Notes: generated by a model not told the origin, from the sequence alone. 64,000 bases of DNA from Macellibacteroides fermentans (GCF_013409575.1 NZ_JACCCY010000003.1:62001-126000); one strand, 5' to 3'. Shown: positions 8,632 to 15,949, counted from the stretch's first letter. Program-made: numbers and translations.

Positions 8632-9066
8632 ATGAAAAGAGCTGTTGTAGTACTGTTGTTGATGGTAATCTGCAGTTGTTCCAAAATAACGGAATCGGAT
8701 ATACCCTATGCCCGTGTCTGGTTTAAACTGGATTTGCGCTACAGCGACAAAGACCTGGTGCCTCTGCTGAGTTATAAAGAATTTACCACCCCCCGTGCCG
8801 CCGGAGAATATACCGGCTATGCCGGACTGCTTATCGTACACAGCTACGACAACCTTTATATGGCGTTCGACCGCTGCTGCCCCAACGAAGCCCGTCGCGA
8901 TGTTGTGATTGTACCCGGCAACAACGACGGCACAGCCACCTGTCCGCAGTGCAAAACCGTTTACGACATCAGCAACGGAGGCACCCCCTACTCCGGTCCC
9001 TCCAAGTTTGCATTAAGAAGATACAACGTAACTCAAAGCGGCGAAACCATCCAGATTCACAACTAA
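8632..9066 (+). CDS. lipoprotein with Rieske-like domain lacking the histidine ligands
   Basis: This 144-residue protein starts with a lipoprotein signal (MVICSC, modified cysteine probably C16). The C-terminal half has the layout of a small Rieske domain: AFDRCCPNE (C82, C83), then CPQCKTVYD (C104, C107) and SGPSKFALRRY. Rieske proteins bind a 2Fe-2S cluster with CxH and CxxH; here the second position of each pair is not histidine, so the site offers only cysteines. It may hold zinc or a ferredoxin-type cluster, or no metal. The gene sits alone between a terminator and a convergent DUF418 gene. Confidence 0.65.
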   Translation: MKRAVVVLLLMVICSCSKITESDIPYARVWFKLDLRYSDKDLVPLLSYKEFTTPRAAGEYTGYAGLLIVHSYDNLYMAFDRCCPNEARRDVVIVPGNNDGTATCPQCKTVYDISNGGTPYSGPSKFALRRYNVTQSGETIQIHN

Positions 9067-9068
9067 AA

Positions 9069-10271
9069 CTAGTAAAGCTGGTTGCCTACGTTAATCCAGG
9101 TTGCCTTCTTCCATAGCCATTCCAGCGGACCCTGCGGATGCGAACGAAGCCACCAACGGCAAAAGCAGAACTGGATAAAGAATATACCCACACCTATAAG
9201 AATACATACGGTGATGCCGGTATAGCGATAAAGTCCCAATCCCCAGTTATAAAACAGGAATCCCCCTATTAACGACTGCGACAGATAGTTGGTCAGACTC
9301 ATGCGTCCATAAGGCGCAAGCTGGTGGAGTACCCCCTTCAGCTTTGTAAGGTAATACACAAGAATTACCCCTGCAAACAAGATTCCGGTAAAGGCAATAT
9401 TAGAGAGCGACTTAAGCAACAAGGTAGAAGGAACAAGAAGCGCCTCGCGGGTGATAAAGTCGGGTAAAATAGCCGTAAGACCATAAATAGGGAAAAAGGC
9501 GATGGTTACAGCGATAAACACCTTCGTCCAGAAACGGATATTCTGTTCCGTATAGTGAAACAAATTGCTACGCCCTATCAGTATACCAACCATAAACAAA
9601 CCTGCTGTCTGCGTAACCCTTCCATGTAGAAGCATCCAGCCCATATTGGCAATATTCCCCGTCCACAGAGCCGTCTTGCACAATTCGATAAAAGAGCCCT
9701 CCTTCTGAACCGTATTAACGATCTCCCAGTAAGGAGCATCCAGCTGAGCATTGATAACAAATGCAGGATCCAACAGCGCAATGATGATCTGTCCCCATTC
9801 AAGCGGTTGCAGTAAAAGAATGCCCGCAATAATGGCAATGGATCGGGATGAAAGTCGGCACACCGCAATCATCACATACCCCAGCAAAGCATAAAGCATC
9901 AATATCTCGCCCGGAAACAAAGACGAATTTATGCAGGCAATAAAGAACAACAAAACCAGTCGCCAGGCAAATCTGGGGCGAAAATCTTTTCCTTTTATCT
10001 TTTGTGAGTTATCCTGGATAAAAAAGCTGAACCCGAAAAGAAGTGCAAAGATGCAATACGCCTTACCCGAAAAGGCAAAAAACACACTATCCCATATCAC
10101 CTTATCCGTAAACAACAATAAATTACAGGTTTCTTCCGGATAACTATAAAGACTAAACCGTTCGATAAAATGGATAAGGGTAATTCCCAATACAGCAAAA
10201 CCACGTAATACATCCGCTATTTCGATGCGGTTATTACCGGTTGGAGAGTAAGACAAGTGCATGCTTTTCAA
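9069..10271 (-). CDS. DUF418 family membrane protein
   Basis: The 400-residue protein has about ten hydrophobic segments. The N-terminal ADVLRGFAVLGITLIHF and the C-terminal PYGRMSLTNYLSQSLIGGFLF motifs are typical of DUF418/YeiB proteins, which resemble membrane acyltransferases. Substrate is unknown. Start is M1 at 10271 or M4 at 10262; both fit. It converges with the Rieske-like gene with two bases between stops. Confidence 0.82.
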   Translation of the reverse strand: MKSMHLSYSPTGNNRIEIADVLRGFAVLGITLIHFIERFSLYSYPEETCNLLLFTDKVIWDSVFFAFSGKAYCIFALLFGFSFFIQDNSQKIKGKDFRPRFAWRLVLLFFIACINSSLFPGEILMLYALLGYVMIAVCRLSSRSIAIIAGILLLQPLEWGQIIIALLDPAFVINAQLDAPYWEIVNTVQKEGSFIELCKTALWTGNIANMGWMLLHGRVTQTAGLFMVGILIGRSNLFHYTEQNIRFWTKVFIAVTIAFFPIYGLTAILPDFITREALLVPSTLLLKSLSNIAFTGILFAGVILVYYLTKLKGVLHQLAPYGRMSLTNYLSQSLIGGFLFYNWGLGLYRYTGITVCILIGVGIFFIQFCFCRWWLRSHPQGPLEWLWKKATWINVGNQLY

Positions 10272-10510
10272 AATTTAATTGTTAACGTATTATCTAATTT
10301 GAAACGCAAAAGTACAACAAACCCTCCCCCATTAATAGAACAAACCATTCAATAGGTAACACAATCCAACCAAAAGGCCTTAGGTTGGGGAGAAAGGAAC
10401 TTCAGGAATCCGTTCTTTATTTGAAATTGTGGAATATAAAATGGAAAATACACCTTTCCTTTATCCCACAAATCAATACTAAAAAACATATTGAATAAAT
10501 ACAGGTGTAA
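10272..10510. other. intergenic region with a leftward promoter box
   Basis: On the minus strand TACTTTTG occupies 10307-10314, a -7 box for the DUF418 gene. The remainder is AT-rich with no convincing frame. Confidence 0.4.
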
Positions 10511-10912
10511 TTATCCTGCATTCTTAGATCTAAAATAGAACATAAATAATGTATTTACTACAATGATACTCACGATATAAATAATACACAAAGCATCCAT
10601 TCTCGTTTTCTTCTGCTTAGGAATCTTTTTAAATTGCTTATATAATACCGTTTGCTTATTTCTAAAATATAAGAAATCTATGGCTAAGGAAATTATTCCA
10701 ATAATCAAAAAAGGATCCAATCCAATGGCCGTATCTTTTATATAAAAAGAGTCAAATATCAAAACATATAAAATCCCAAATATAGGAATAACACTAAATC
10801 CATGAAAAACAGAAATTCCCATTATAGAATAATACACTGGCATTTCTTTTTCCTTAACAATTTTAGTATTCCACCAATACAAACGACAAAATAAGTATTC
10901 AAAAAAATTCAT
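10511..10912 (-). CDS. small membrane protein, unknown
   Basis: I do not recognise this 133-residue protein. It has about four hydrophobic segments (near 25-50, 60-80 and 103-125) separated by a lysine-rich cytoplasmic-looking loop KKIPKQKKTR. Codon use is clearly more AT-rich than the flanking core genes. It lies about 50 bases downstream of another small membrane protein on the same strand, probably in one transcript. Confidence 0.55.
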   Translation of the reverse strand: MNFFEYLFCRLYWWNTKIVKEKEMPVYYSIMGISVFHGFSVIPIFGILYVLIFDSFYIKDTAIGLDPFLIIGIISLAIDFLYFRNKQTVLYKQFKKIPKQKKTRMDALCIIYIVSIIVVNTLFMFYFRSKNAG

Positions 10913-10960
10913 TTGCTGTAACTTTATATTATTTTGTTTAAGGTTGGGAAGTTAGGTGTT

Positions 10961-11335
10961 TTACGACAGACTTTGCTTTCTTTTGAAATATTTTATGGGT
11001 AGCAAAATAGAGATCAATAAAGTGGATAAAAAGATTATTGCACCTGTTAATAACAGTTTGAGTCCGTTTGCATCCCCTCTCGAAAATTCACTATACTCTG
11101 AAAGTACAGCAAAAATCATGTATATGCTTCCGATACCAATTAGTAAGGATGCAAATAGAGCCATTGTTTTATTTTTGAGAATAACCAGCAACGACATAAA
11201 GAGAATGACTGCAAGCATCAGATAGTTTATATATGAGGTCGCCAACAAACCATCTAAAAACCAATACATAGCCACTAAAACAATAAATACTTCAGGAACA
11301 TACTGTATTCCTTTAATAAGATTCATTTTTTTCAT
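10961..11335 (-). CDS. small membrane protein, unknown
   Basis: This 124-residue protein starts at MKKMNLIKGIQY (ATG at 11335; a four-residue longer start at 11347 is possible). It has four predicted membrane helices and ends in a basic tail, KYFKRKQSLS. No family is recognised. It is AT-rich like its downstream neighbour and lies beside the tRNA cluster, as accessory genes often do. Confidence 0.55.
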   Translation of the reverse strand: MKKMNLIKGIQYVPEVFIVLVAMYWFLDGLLATSYINYLMLAVILFMSLLVILKNKTMALFASLLIGIGSIYMIFAVLSEYSEFSRGDANGLKLLLTGAIIFLSTLLISILLPIKYFKRKQSLS

Positions 11336-11448
11336 AATGTACATCATTAATTAAATATTAAACGGATTTTAGAACCGATTATTGCTCTGTTGATAAATAC
11401 CAGTATCGACATTGTTACGAGATTTCTATTAACTTTTTTCCTTAAAAA

Positions 11449-11479
11449 TTTGCTCATATAAAAAAGTTATCTACCTTTG
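11449..11479 (+). promoter_or_regulatory. promoter of the tRNA-Gly/Leu/Gly cluster
   Basis: TTTG at 11449-11452, a 19-base spacer and TACCTTTG at 11472-11479, a full match to the Bacteroides promoter consensus. Transcription would start near 11486, 12 bases before the first tRNA. Confidence 0.75.
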
Positions 11480-11497
11480 CAACCGCAAACAAGTAAT

Positions 11498-11573
11498 GCG
11501 AAAGTAGCTCAGTTGGTAGAGCATAACCTTGCCAAGGTTAGGGTCGCGGGTTCGAGTCCCGTCTTTCGCTCCA
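11498..11573 (+). tRNA. tRNA-Gly (GCC)
   Basis: Full cloverleaf with acceptor GCGAAAG/CTTTCGC, D-loop AGCTCAGTTGGTAGAGC, anticodon stem-loop CCTTGCCAAGG and T-loop GGTTCGAGTCC. The bases after the discriminator read CCA. Confidence 0.96.
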
Positions 11574-11577
11574 GGCC

Positions 11578-11661
11578 GCCCGGATGGTGGAATGGTAGAC
11601 ACGAAGGACTTAAAATCCTTTGACTATTGCAGTTGTGCGGGTTCAAGTCCCGCTCCGGGTA
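11578..11661 (+). tRNA. tRNA-Leu (TAA)
   Basis: Acceptor GCCCGGA pairs with TCCGGGT (one G-T pair). The anticodon loop CTTAAAA gives TAA. A long variable arm and T-loop GGTTCAAGTCC fit a class II tRNA of 84 bases. CCA is not encoded. Confidence 0.95.
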
Positions 11662-11715
11662 CAAATCCTGGTAAATAATCTTATTTATCAGGATTTGCTT
11701 TAAAATTGACATATT

Positions 11716-11788
11716 GCGAAAGTAGCTCAGTTGGTAGAGCATAACCTTGCCAAGGTTAGGGTCGCGGGTTCGAGTCCCGTCTTTCGCT
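11716..11788 (+). tRNA. tRNA-Gly (GCC), second copy
   Basis: The body is identical to the tRNA-Gly at 11498, but CCA is not encoded here. It is the last tRNA before a long terminator. Confidence 0.96.
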
Positions 11789-11791
11789 CAC

Positions 11792-11826
11792 AAAAAGAGC
11801 TCGTTTCAATGAAACGAGCTCTTTTT
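11792..11826. terminator. bidirectional terminator after the tRNA cluster
   Basis: A perfect 16-bp stem with a 3-base loop, with A and T runs on its two sides. It can end both the tRNA transcript and the leftward abiE transcript. Confidence 0.88.
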
Positions 11827-11863
11827 GTTTTATCCCCTTCGTACCCTACACCAGCAACCCTCT

Positions 11864-12769
11864 TTAAATCTCTGCAAAAAAGGATTTTAATTTATTTAGC
11901 TCAATGTTGAATTTCGTTGGGTTATGAATTTTAAGCTTGTTTATATTTAGTAACTTCCATTGAACGGAAGGGAAATCCTTGAAATGGCTGTAAACAGAGT
12001 TCTCCCATTGCGGTTCTCCTTGTTCAAAATCAATAAGGAAACTTTTGTCCTCGTCGGTCAAAATTGAGTGAACAGAAACAATTAATTGCTCTCTGGTTTT
12101 TTCATAATCTTCGTAAGTAAACGGAATGTCAGTCATTCCCTGAAATTGGTTTTCCAAGGCATCCCGTTGATCAATCGGATTTGGTTGTAAAGACTCAAGA
12201 ATGGGCTTATCACTTCCTAAAAGGCTAAATATTAAGCCATACTTTGCTAGAGCAATAGAATCAAGAGACATGTATTTACAATCAAACAAATCACGAGGAT
12301 GTTGTCTACTTAACGCTGCAGAAATTTTACCTCCATACAACTGTGTAAAAGAAACAGTTCGTGCAATACATCCCATTTTAAATTCAGACTGAGCTTTACT
12401 GCAAAGCTCTTTATCTTCAATTGGTTCGATAATACCTCGCTTTGTTCCATTTACTTCAATCTTTACGGTTGCACCATCTTTAGTACACATCAGCTTCCAA
12501 ACATCAGCCTTATGGATAATTTTAATATCGGGGATTGACTTCTCAATAATTTTCTTCAGATTAGACAGATTTAAATTAATATCCTGAAGACTTTCATCTC
12601 TTTTCTTTAGGGGTATATATGTAATGTCAATATCAACAGAATAACGAGGCATATTCTTATGAAACAAATTAATTGCAGTTCCACCATGCACAGCAAAATC
12701 TTTTATTCTATATACTAATGGCATTATTCGTATCAAAAGAGCCACTTGTTTTTTATATTGGTCATTCAT
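11864..12769 (-). CDS. abiEii: AbiEii-type nucleotidyltransferase toxin
   Basis: The 301-residue protein has the AbiEii fold of the polymerase-beta superfamily: HGGTAINLF (G29-G30) followed by RYSVDIDITY (S44, D46, D48), then a KIEVNGTKRG segment near 130 and DLFDCKYMS near 190. AbiEii toxins transfer nucleotides and stop growth, acting in type IV toxin-antitoxin or abortive-infection systems. It overlaps abiEi by eight bases. Codon use is AT-rich, suggesting acquisition. Confidence 0.85.
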   Translation of the reverse strand: MNDQYKKQVALLIRIMPLVYRIKDFAVHGGTAINLFHKNMPRYSVDIDITYIPLKKRDESLQDINLNLSNLKKIIEKSIPDIKIIHKADVWKLMCTKDGATVKIEVNGTKRGIIEPIEDKELCSKAQSEFKMGCIARTVSFTQLYGGKISAALSRQHPRDLFDCKYMSLDSIALAKYGLIFSLLGSDKPILESLQPNPIDQRDALENQFQGMTDIPFTYEDYEKTREQLIVSVHSILTDEDKSFLIDFEQGEPQWENSVYSHFKDFPSVQWKLLNINKLKIHNPTKFNIELNKLKSFFAEI

Positions 12770-13529
12770 AATCGTATAAATCTTTTGGTATTGTTATTTT
12801 ATACTTAGACACATAAACACCGCTTTCCACCAACTTATGCTTTCCTGTGCCCAAATTCAACTTGTCAAGATTAAGAGAATCAAACCAATAGTGTCCAGCC
12901 TTTTCTGCCATATAAAGAAACATTCGTTTAACTTTCAGATTGTCTGTAGTTTGCAATAATAGTTGTAAAACTGATGGACGAAGAGTGGTAAGCTGTTCCA
13001 TTATATAATACAGATCCATATATGAATATTGTTTAGGCGCTAAAAGCAAGCATTCAAAAAAAGCCTGCTCGGGAACAGAGGCCAGCAGATTAGAATAATC
13101 TGAATTAAATGAAGCTAATTGTGGTTTTGAGAAGGTCTCGGTTGAAAAGAATTTCATTGTACGGTCAAAACCTTCGTCCAACATCCAATCAGGGATAGAT
13201 TCTTGTTTGGGATGTCCTATCATTAACAACGGTTTTCCCATGGGAACGTAGTGATTGAATCCGGAAAGTTCTAAAGCTGAATGAGCAGCTATATGGAAGC
13301 TTTTTTTCATCTGTTCATTATAACTATCCAATACAGAAAAAGAACTCAGCTTATCTCCTGTACGAAACATAACACCTTTGGTCAAGGCAGTAAGCCAACC
13401 CGAATCACGATATCTCTTTATGAGTTGGTCTGAGTATCCATTTTCTTTCAGCCATGCAGAAAAATACAAACCACCGGGGTTGCCATTCATCAATAGGTGG
13501 TTAAGTTTATTCCCCTTTTCTATACTCAT
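12762..13529 (-). CDS. abiEi: AbiEi-type antitoxin/transcriptional regulator
   Basis: The 255-residue protein has an N-terminal winged-helix-like region (FSAWLKENGYSDQLIKRYRDSGWL) with the short GVMFRTGD wing, then a C-terminal antitoxin domain with HSALELSGFNHYVP. AbiEi proteins repress their own operon and neutralise AbiEii. The pair order and overlap are as expected. A -7 box lies upstream at 13559-13566. Confidence 0.83.
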   Translation of the reverse strand: MSIEKGNKLNHLLMNGNPGGLYFSAWLKENGYSDQLIKRYRDSGWLTALTKGVMFRTGDKLSSFSVLDSYNEQMKKSFHIAAHSALELSGFNHYVPMGKPLLMIGHPKQESIPDWMLDEGFDRTMKFFSTETFSKPQLASFNSDYSNLLASVPEQAFFECLLLAPKQYSYMDLYYIMEQLTTLRPSVLQLLLQTTDNLKVKRMFLYMAEKAGHYWFDSLNLDKLNLGTGKHKLVESGVYVSKYKITIPKDLYDYE

Positions 13530-13636
13530 AGTATATAATTATTATATAGATTCAACTACAAAAATATAATATTTCTTGATAAGAAAAGATATTTTGGTTG
13601 AATTTATTTTACAATTCTATACTTTAAGTATATAAT
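13530..13636 (-). promoter_or_regulatory. abiE promoter region with repeated AGTATATAAT boxes
   Basis: The minus strand reads TATTTTTG at 13559-13566, a -7 box. The ten-base word AGTATATAAT occurs at 13530-13539 and again at 13627-13636. These are candidate AbiEi autoregulation sites. Confidence 0.4.
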
Positions 13637-13713
13637 AAAGAACTATTTTCAACCCTAACGATACTTATATTCAGAACTCATTCCATTTAACTATAACATA
13701 GACTTTATAAAAC

Positions 13714-13745
13714 GCAAAAAAGTCCGACTCTCGTGAGCCGGACCA
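13714..13745 (-). terminator. terminator of the HU-endolysin arm
   Basis: On the minus strand an imperfect nine-base stem (13722-13730 with 13735-13743, one mismatch) is followed by six T. Confidence 0.75.
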
Positions 13746-13765
13746 TTCTTACATAAAACCAACTG

Positions 13766-14179
13766 CTATACCAGCAACTTATACAGGTAACTGGTGCCGG
13801 CTACTGCTATCAAACACCAGCCAAGCAGGTTGGTGGCTCCGGAGGCAGGGGTGGTTCCGTTGGCTCCTTCGTTGGGCGCAACATCGTACTGGCTTCTATC
13901 GCCGGAGTAATCGGAGGTGCAGGATTGTCCCGTAACTGCACTTTGACCGGAAGTTCCGTTTTGCCTGTAGGCTTGGAGTTGTCCTCCGGTGGCGGGCGCT
14001 GACTGAGGGTTACAATTACACCCAGTGCAGCCAGGACAATCTCCTTTTCTTCCATTACAAGTGCCAGGAGGGTAAGGATCTTCAGGAACGTAAGGGTGGA
14101 CCTTTTGCTGTTTCCTTTTCCGAAAAAAGCAGCTTGCCACTACTAAAATAAATTCAATGATCTGTTTTACTTGTTTCAT
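13766..14179 (-). CDS. small protein with lipobox and C-terminal membrane segment (unimolecular spanin-like architecture)
   Basis: This 137-residue protein starts MKQVKQIIEFILVVASC, a short hydrophobic segment ending in a lipobox-like VASC (C17). A cysteine-rich patch (GDCPGCTGCNCNP) and a Ser/Thr/Gly/Asn-rich low-complexity stretch follow. It ends in a hydrophobic segment (about 117-137, LLGWCLIAVAGTSYLY). A lipid anchor at one end and a membrane helix at the other is the layout of unimolecular phage spanins. It lies 33 bases downstream of an endolysin on the same strand. No family is recognised and the role is inferred from layout. A second long frame overlaps it. Confidence 0.5.
   Translation of the reverse strand: MKQVKQIIEFILVVASCFFRKRKQQKVHPYVPEDPYPPGTCNGRKGDCPGCTGCNCNPQSAPATGGQLQAYRQNGTSGQSAVTGQSCTSDYSGDRSQYDVAPNEGANGTTPASGATNLLGWCLIAVAGTSYLYKLLV
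13810..14055 (-). CDS. possible embedded proline-rich protein overlapping the spanin-like gene
   Basis: In the +1 frame relative to the 137-residue gene, an 81-residue frame starts MEEKEIVLAALGVIVTLSQ and continues as a proline-rich chain (RPPPEDNSKP, PAPPITPAIEA, EPPLPPEPP). The frame is open for about 35 codons further upstream, reading FLKILTLLALV before the ATG, without an obvious start. It has a hydrophobic N-terminus but no lipobox. It may be a real overlapping gene, the product of a frameshift, or chance. Codon composition does not settle which. Confidence 0.3.
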   Translation of the reverse strand: MEEKEIVLAALGVIVTLSQRPPPEDNSKPTGKTELPVKVQLRDNPAPPITPAIEASTMLRPTKEPTEPPLPPEPPTCLAGV

Positions 14180-14212
14180 CTTTCTGTTTGTTTTAAGGGG
14201 TTGTGTTGAGAA

Positions 14213-14683
14213 TCAATCTTTATGTTCCGGAAACTGCAGTGCTATTAACCGGCTCATGGTGGCGGATAGCTTTACCAGCAACATCTTGTAGTTTTGGCGG
14301 TTGTCGCCGTTTACCTCGCTGATGTAGCGGCTGTAGGCTATCTCCTGGGCGTAGGCGGCCGGAACGTTGCTTACGTTGCAGGCAGAGGCATAGGATGAGC
14401 GCAGCAGGCGGGCCATATCCAGGATACCGTTTCTGGCATCGGGGTAGCTCCGGTAGGTAAGTCCCTTTTCGCAAAGCTGCACCTTGGTACCCGGCCAGAA
14501 CTCGGAGGGTTTGCCGAAGCCCGTCAAACCACCGAAGTTAAAGTGCTCTTTACACAGCACCGACTCGCCCCACCCTGTTTCGATGGCGATCTGGGCCAGC
14601 AGCACCACCGGGTTAATGCCATATTTTATTCCCGCCTCCTTTACCTGGGGGTAATAACTCTGTACAAATATTTCTTTCAGCAT
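14213..14683 (-). CDS. glucosaminidase-type (GH73-like) endolysin
   Basis: The 156-residue protein has no signal peptide and matches the phage/bacterial glucosaminidase fold: GINPVVLLAQIAIETGWGES with the likely catalytic E35, HFNFGGLTG near 48-55, TYRSYPDARNGILDMA near 85, and a conserved YAQEIAYSRYISEV near 120. It would cleave peptidoglycan glycan strands. Lack of a secretion signal suggests release by lysis or another route. It sits between the HU-like gene and the spanin-like gene, in the same direction. Confidence 0.75.
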   Translation of the reverse strand: MLKEIFVQSYYPQVKEAGIKYGINPVVLLAQIAIETGWGESVLCKEHFNFGGLTGFGKPSEFWPGTKVQLCEKGLTYRSYPDARNGILDMARLLRSSYASACNVSNVPAAYAQEIAYSRYISEVNGDNRQNYKMLLVKLSATMSRLIALQFPEHKD

Positions 14684-14797
14684 AAAAATCGTTTGTTAGT
14701 TTCTAAACCTTGTAATTCAAAATTGAGATTTGTATCCCCAGAACAATAGGCTGCAAAACAGGCCACTTGGAATCCGCAGGATTTGAATACAAAATTG

Positions 14798-14822
14798 CAC
14801 CCCCGGCACCGGTATCCGGGGG
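14798..14822 (-). terminator. possible terminator after the HU-like gene
   Basis: A seven-base GC stem (14800-14806 with 14816-14822) is followed on the minus strand by a short T run. It may attenuate rather than stop transcription into the endolysin gene. Confidence 0.45.
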
Positions 14823-14834
14823 TACAATGAGGGA

Positions 14835-15266
14835 TTAATAAACGTGCTCTTTATCGCACTTTTCTTCCACAGTTACCACCTGCATCTTTTCATACTTCAG
14901 GTCTTTCAGTGCACCGCGAAGCATCGTTCCGGCACTGAAGGTGATGCGTCCTTTGTTGAACATGCTGGCGTTGAACTCTTCCGGAGTGGCAACTCCTTTC
15001 GAACCGTTGGTGATGCGGAAGGTACCAAAGGTACCGAGGGAAATAGAGTACCCTTCAGTTAGCTTGCTACACATCTCATAGATCAGACCTTCAAGTACCA
15101 ACTTGATGTCGCCACGACTGGCAGTGCTTCGCGAGGCGATGGCATCGCACAACTTCTCCAGGTCCAATCGACTGGAAACACGGGTTAAACCATAATACAA
15201 TTTGCGATCGGCAGGAGCACCTTTGGTCATATCCTTACGGTGCACAAGTGAAAATTTTAGTGACAT
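14835..15266 (-). CDS. HU-like DNA-binding protein (HU-HIG type)
   Basis: The 143-residue protein has an HU/IHF-like core: YYGLTRVSSRLDLEKLCDAIA, LVLEGLIYEMCSKLTEGYSISLG, FGTFRITNGS and a late GRITFSAGTMLRGALK. A longer N-terminal segment and a C-terminal tail distinguish it from housekeeping HU. Such proteins are common in Bacteroides next to lysozyme- or amidase-type genes and DUF4248 genes. It probably bends or coats cassette DNA. A -7 box lies upstream at 15317-15324. Confidence 0.8.
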   Translation of the reverse strand: MSLKFSLVHRKDMTKGAPADRKLYYGLTRVSSRLDLEKLCDAIASRSTASRGDIKLVLEGLIYEMCSKLTEGYSISLGTFGTFRITNGSKGVATPEEFNASMFNKGRITFSAGTMLRGALKDLKYEKMQVVTVEEKCDKEHVY

Positions 15267-15316
15267 ACGCTTTTAATTTTTAAGGGTTAATGAAATCTTT
15301 TCGTTACGTAACAATG

Positions 15317-15324
15317 CAAAGATA
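15317..15324 (-). promoter_or_regulatory. -7 promoter box for the HU-like gene
   Basis: The minus strand reads TATCTTTG, the same eight bases found in the conserved half of the 22-bp repeats about 0.5 kb away. The ATG at 15266 is 51 bases downstream. Confidence 0.45.
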
Positions 15325-15446
15325 CATCCACCCTCCTACCTGTTTGCGCAAAACAGACACCTATGTGCAGTTAGTGCAGTTTATGGGAGAATATGTCCGA
15401 AATATGCTAAAAAGATGCTTTTATTTCCTAAAAATCAGTGCTATAA

Positions 15447-15478
15447 TTTGCCAATATAAATAATTATACGTATATTTG
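15447..15478 (+). promoter_or_regulatory. promoter of the DUF4248 gene
   Basis: TTTG at 15447-15450, a 20-base spacer and TATATTTG at 15471-15478. An apparent TTG start at 15476 lies inside the -7 box and is rejected. Confidence 0.7.
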
Positions 15479-15505
15479 ATTATAATTAAACAAGAATTAA
15501 ATCTA

Positions 15506-15733
15506 GTGAAAACCACAGAAGAAATACCTGTTAAGAGTTACTCTTTGTCTGAACTCAGCCAATTGTACTCACCCTCGCTCTCGGTGTCGGCTGCCACCAA
15601 ACAGTTGCTTCGTTGGATGCTAAGGCATCCCAATCTAGTGTCCCGTCTGCAAGAGACAGGATGGCAAAAAGGTCAGCGACGGTTCAGTCCCAAACAAATC
15701 GCCCTGCTGTTTGAATGCCTCGGGCCACCCTAA
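15506..15733 (+). CDS. DUF4248 domain protein
   Basis: The 75-residue protein starts at a GTG at 15506 (MKTTEEIPVKSYSLSELSQLY). The chosen start follows the promoter at 15447-15478. The pattern SYSLSELSQLYSP, RWMLRHPNLVSRL and RRFSPKQIALLFECLGPP matches the small DUF4248 proteins that accompany HU-like genes in Bacteroides. The FSPKQIALLFECLG segment looks like a helix-turn-helix; the function is unknown. It faces away from the HU arm and precedes the 22-bp repeat array. Confidence 0.7.
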   Translation: MKTTEEIPVKSYSLSELSQLYSPSLSVSAATKQLLRWMLRHPNLVSRLQETGWQKGQRRFSPKQIALLFECLGPP

Positions 15734-15784
15734 TCACCCTTCAAAGAACGTTTTAAAATGTAGTTACCGTTCCGTTTTCAATAC

Positions 15785-15949
15785 TATATCTTTGAGAATT
15801 CATTCATATATCTTTGGCTTTCCAATCATATATCTTTGAAAGTTCAATCCTATATCTTTGATTTGTCAAACATATATCTTTGAAAAAACGATCTTATAGC
15901 CTTGAAAACAGGATCAGGTATCTCTCAAAAACGCTCTTTTATCTTTATG
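15785..15949 (+). repeat. 22-bp direct-repeat array (iteron-like), at least five strong and two or three weak units
   Basis: The word TATATCTTTG starts at 15785, 15807, 15829, 15851 and 15873, an exact 22-base period. Degenerate units follow at 15895 (TATAGCCTTGA) and 15917, and a shifted one near 15938. Each unit has an 11-base conserved half and an 11-base variable half; some variable halves share TTCAATC or CCAATCA. A 22-base period is two helical turns, so the conserved halves lie on one face of the DNA, as in replication iterons. The conserved half also contains TATCTTTG, a perfect -7 box. Confidence 0.8.

Noticed and set aside
11509-11742. A 77-residue leftward frame across the tRNA cluster
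   Set aside because: It is antisense to tRNA-Gly and tRNA-Leu; its sequence (GLEPATLTLARL) is the well-known false product of tRNA shadows.
15785-15949. CRISPR array
   Set aside because: The conserved word is 10-11 bases with 11-base partners, far shorter than CRISPR repeats and spacers, and no cas gene is present.
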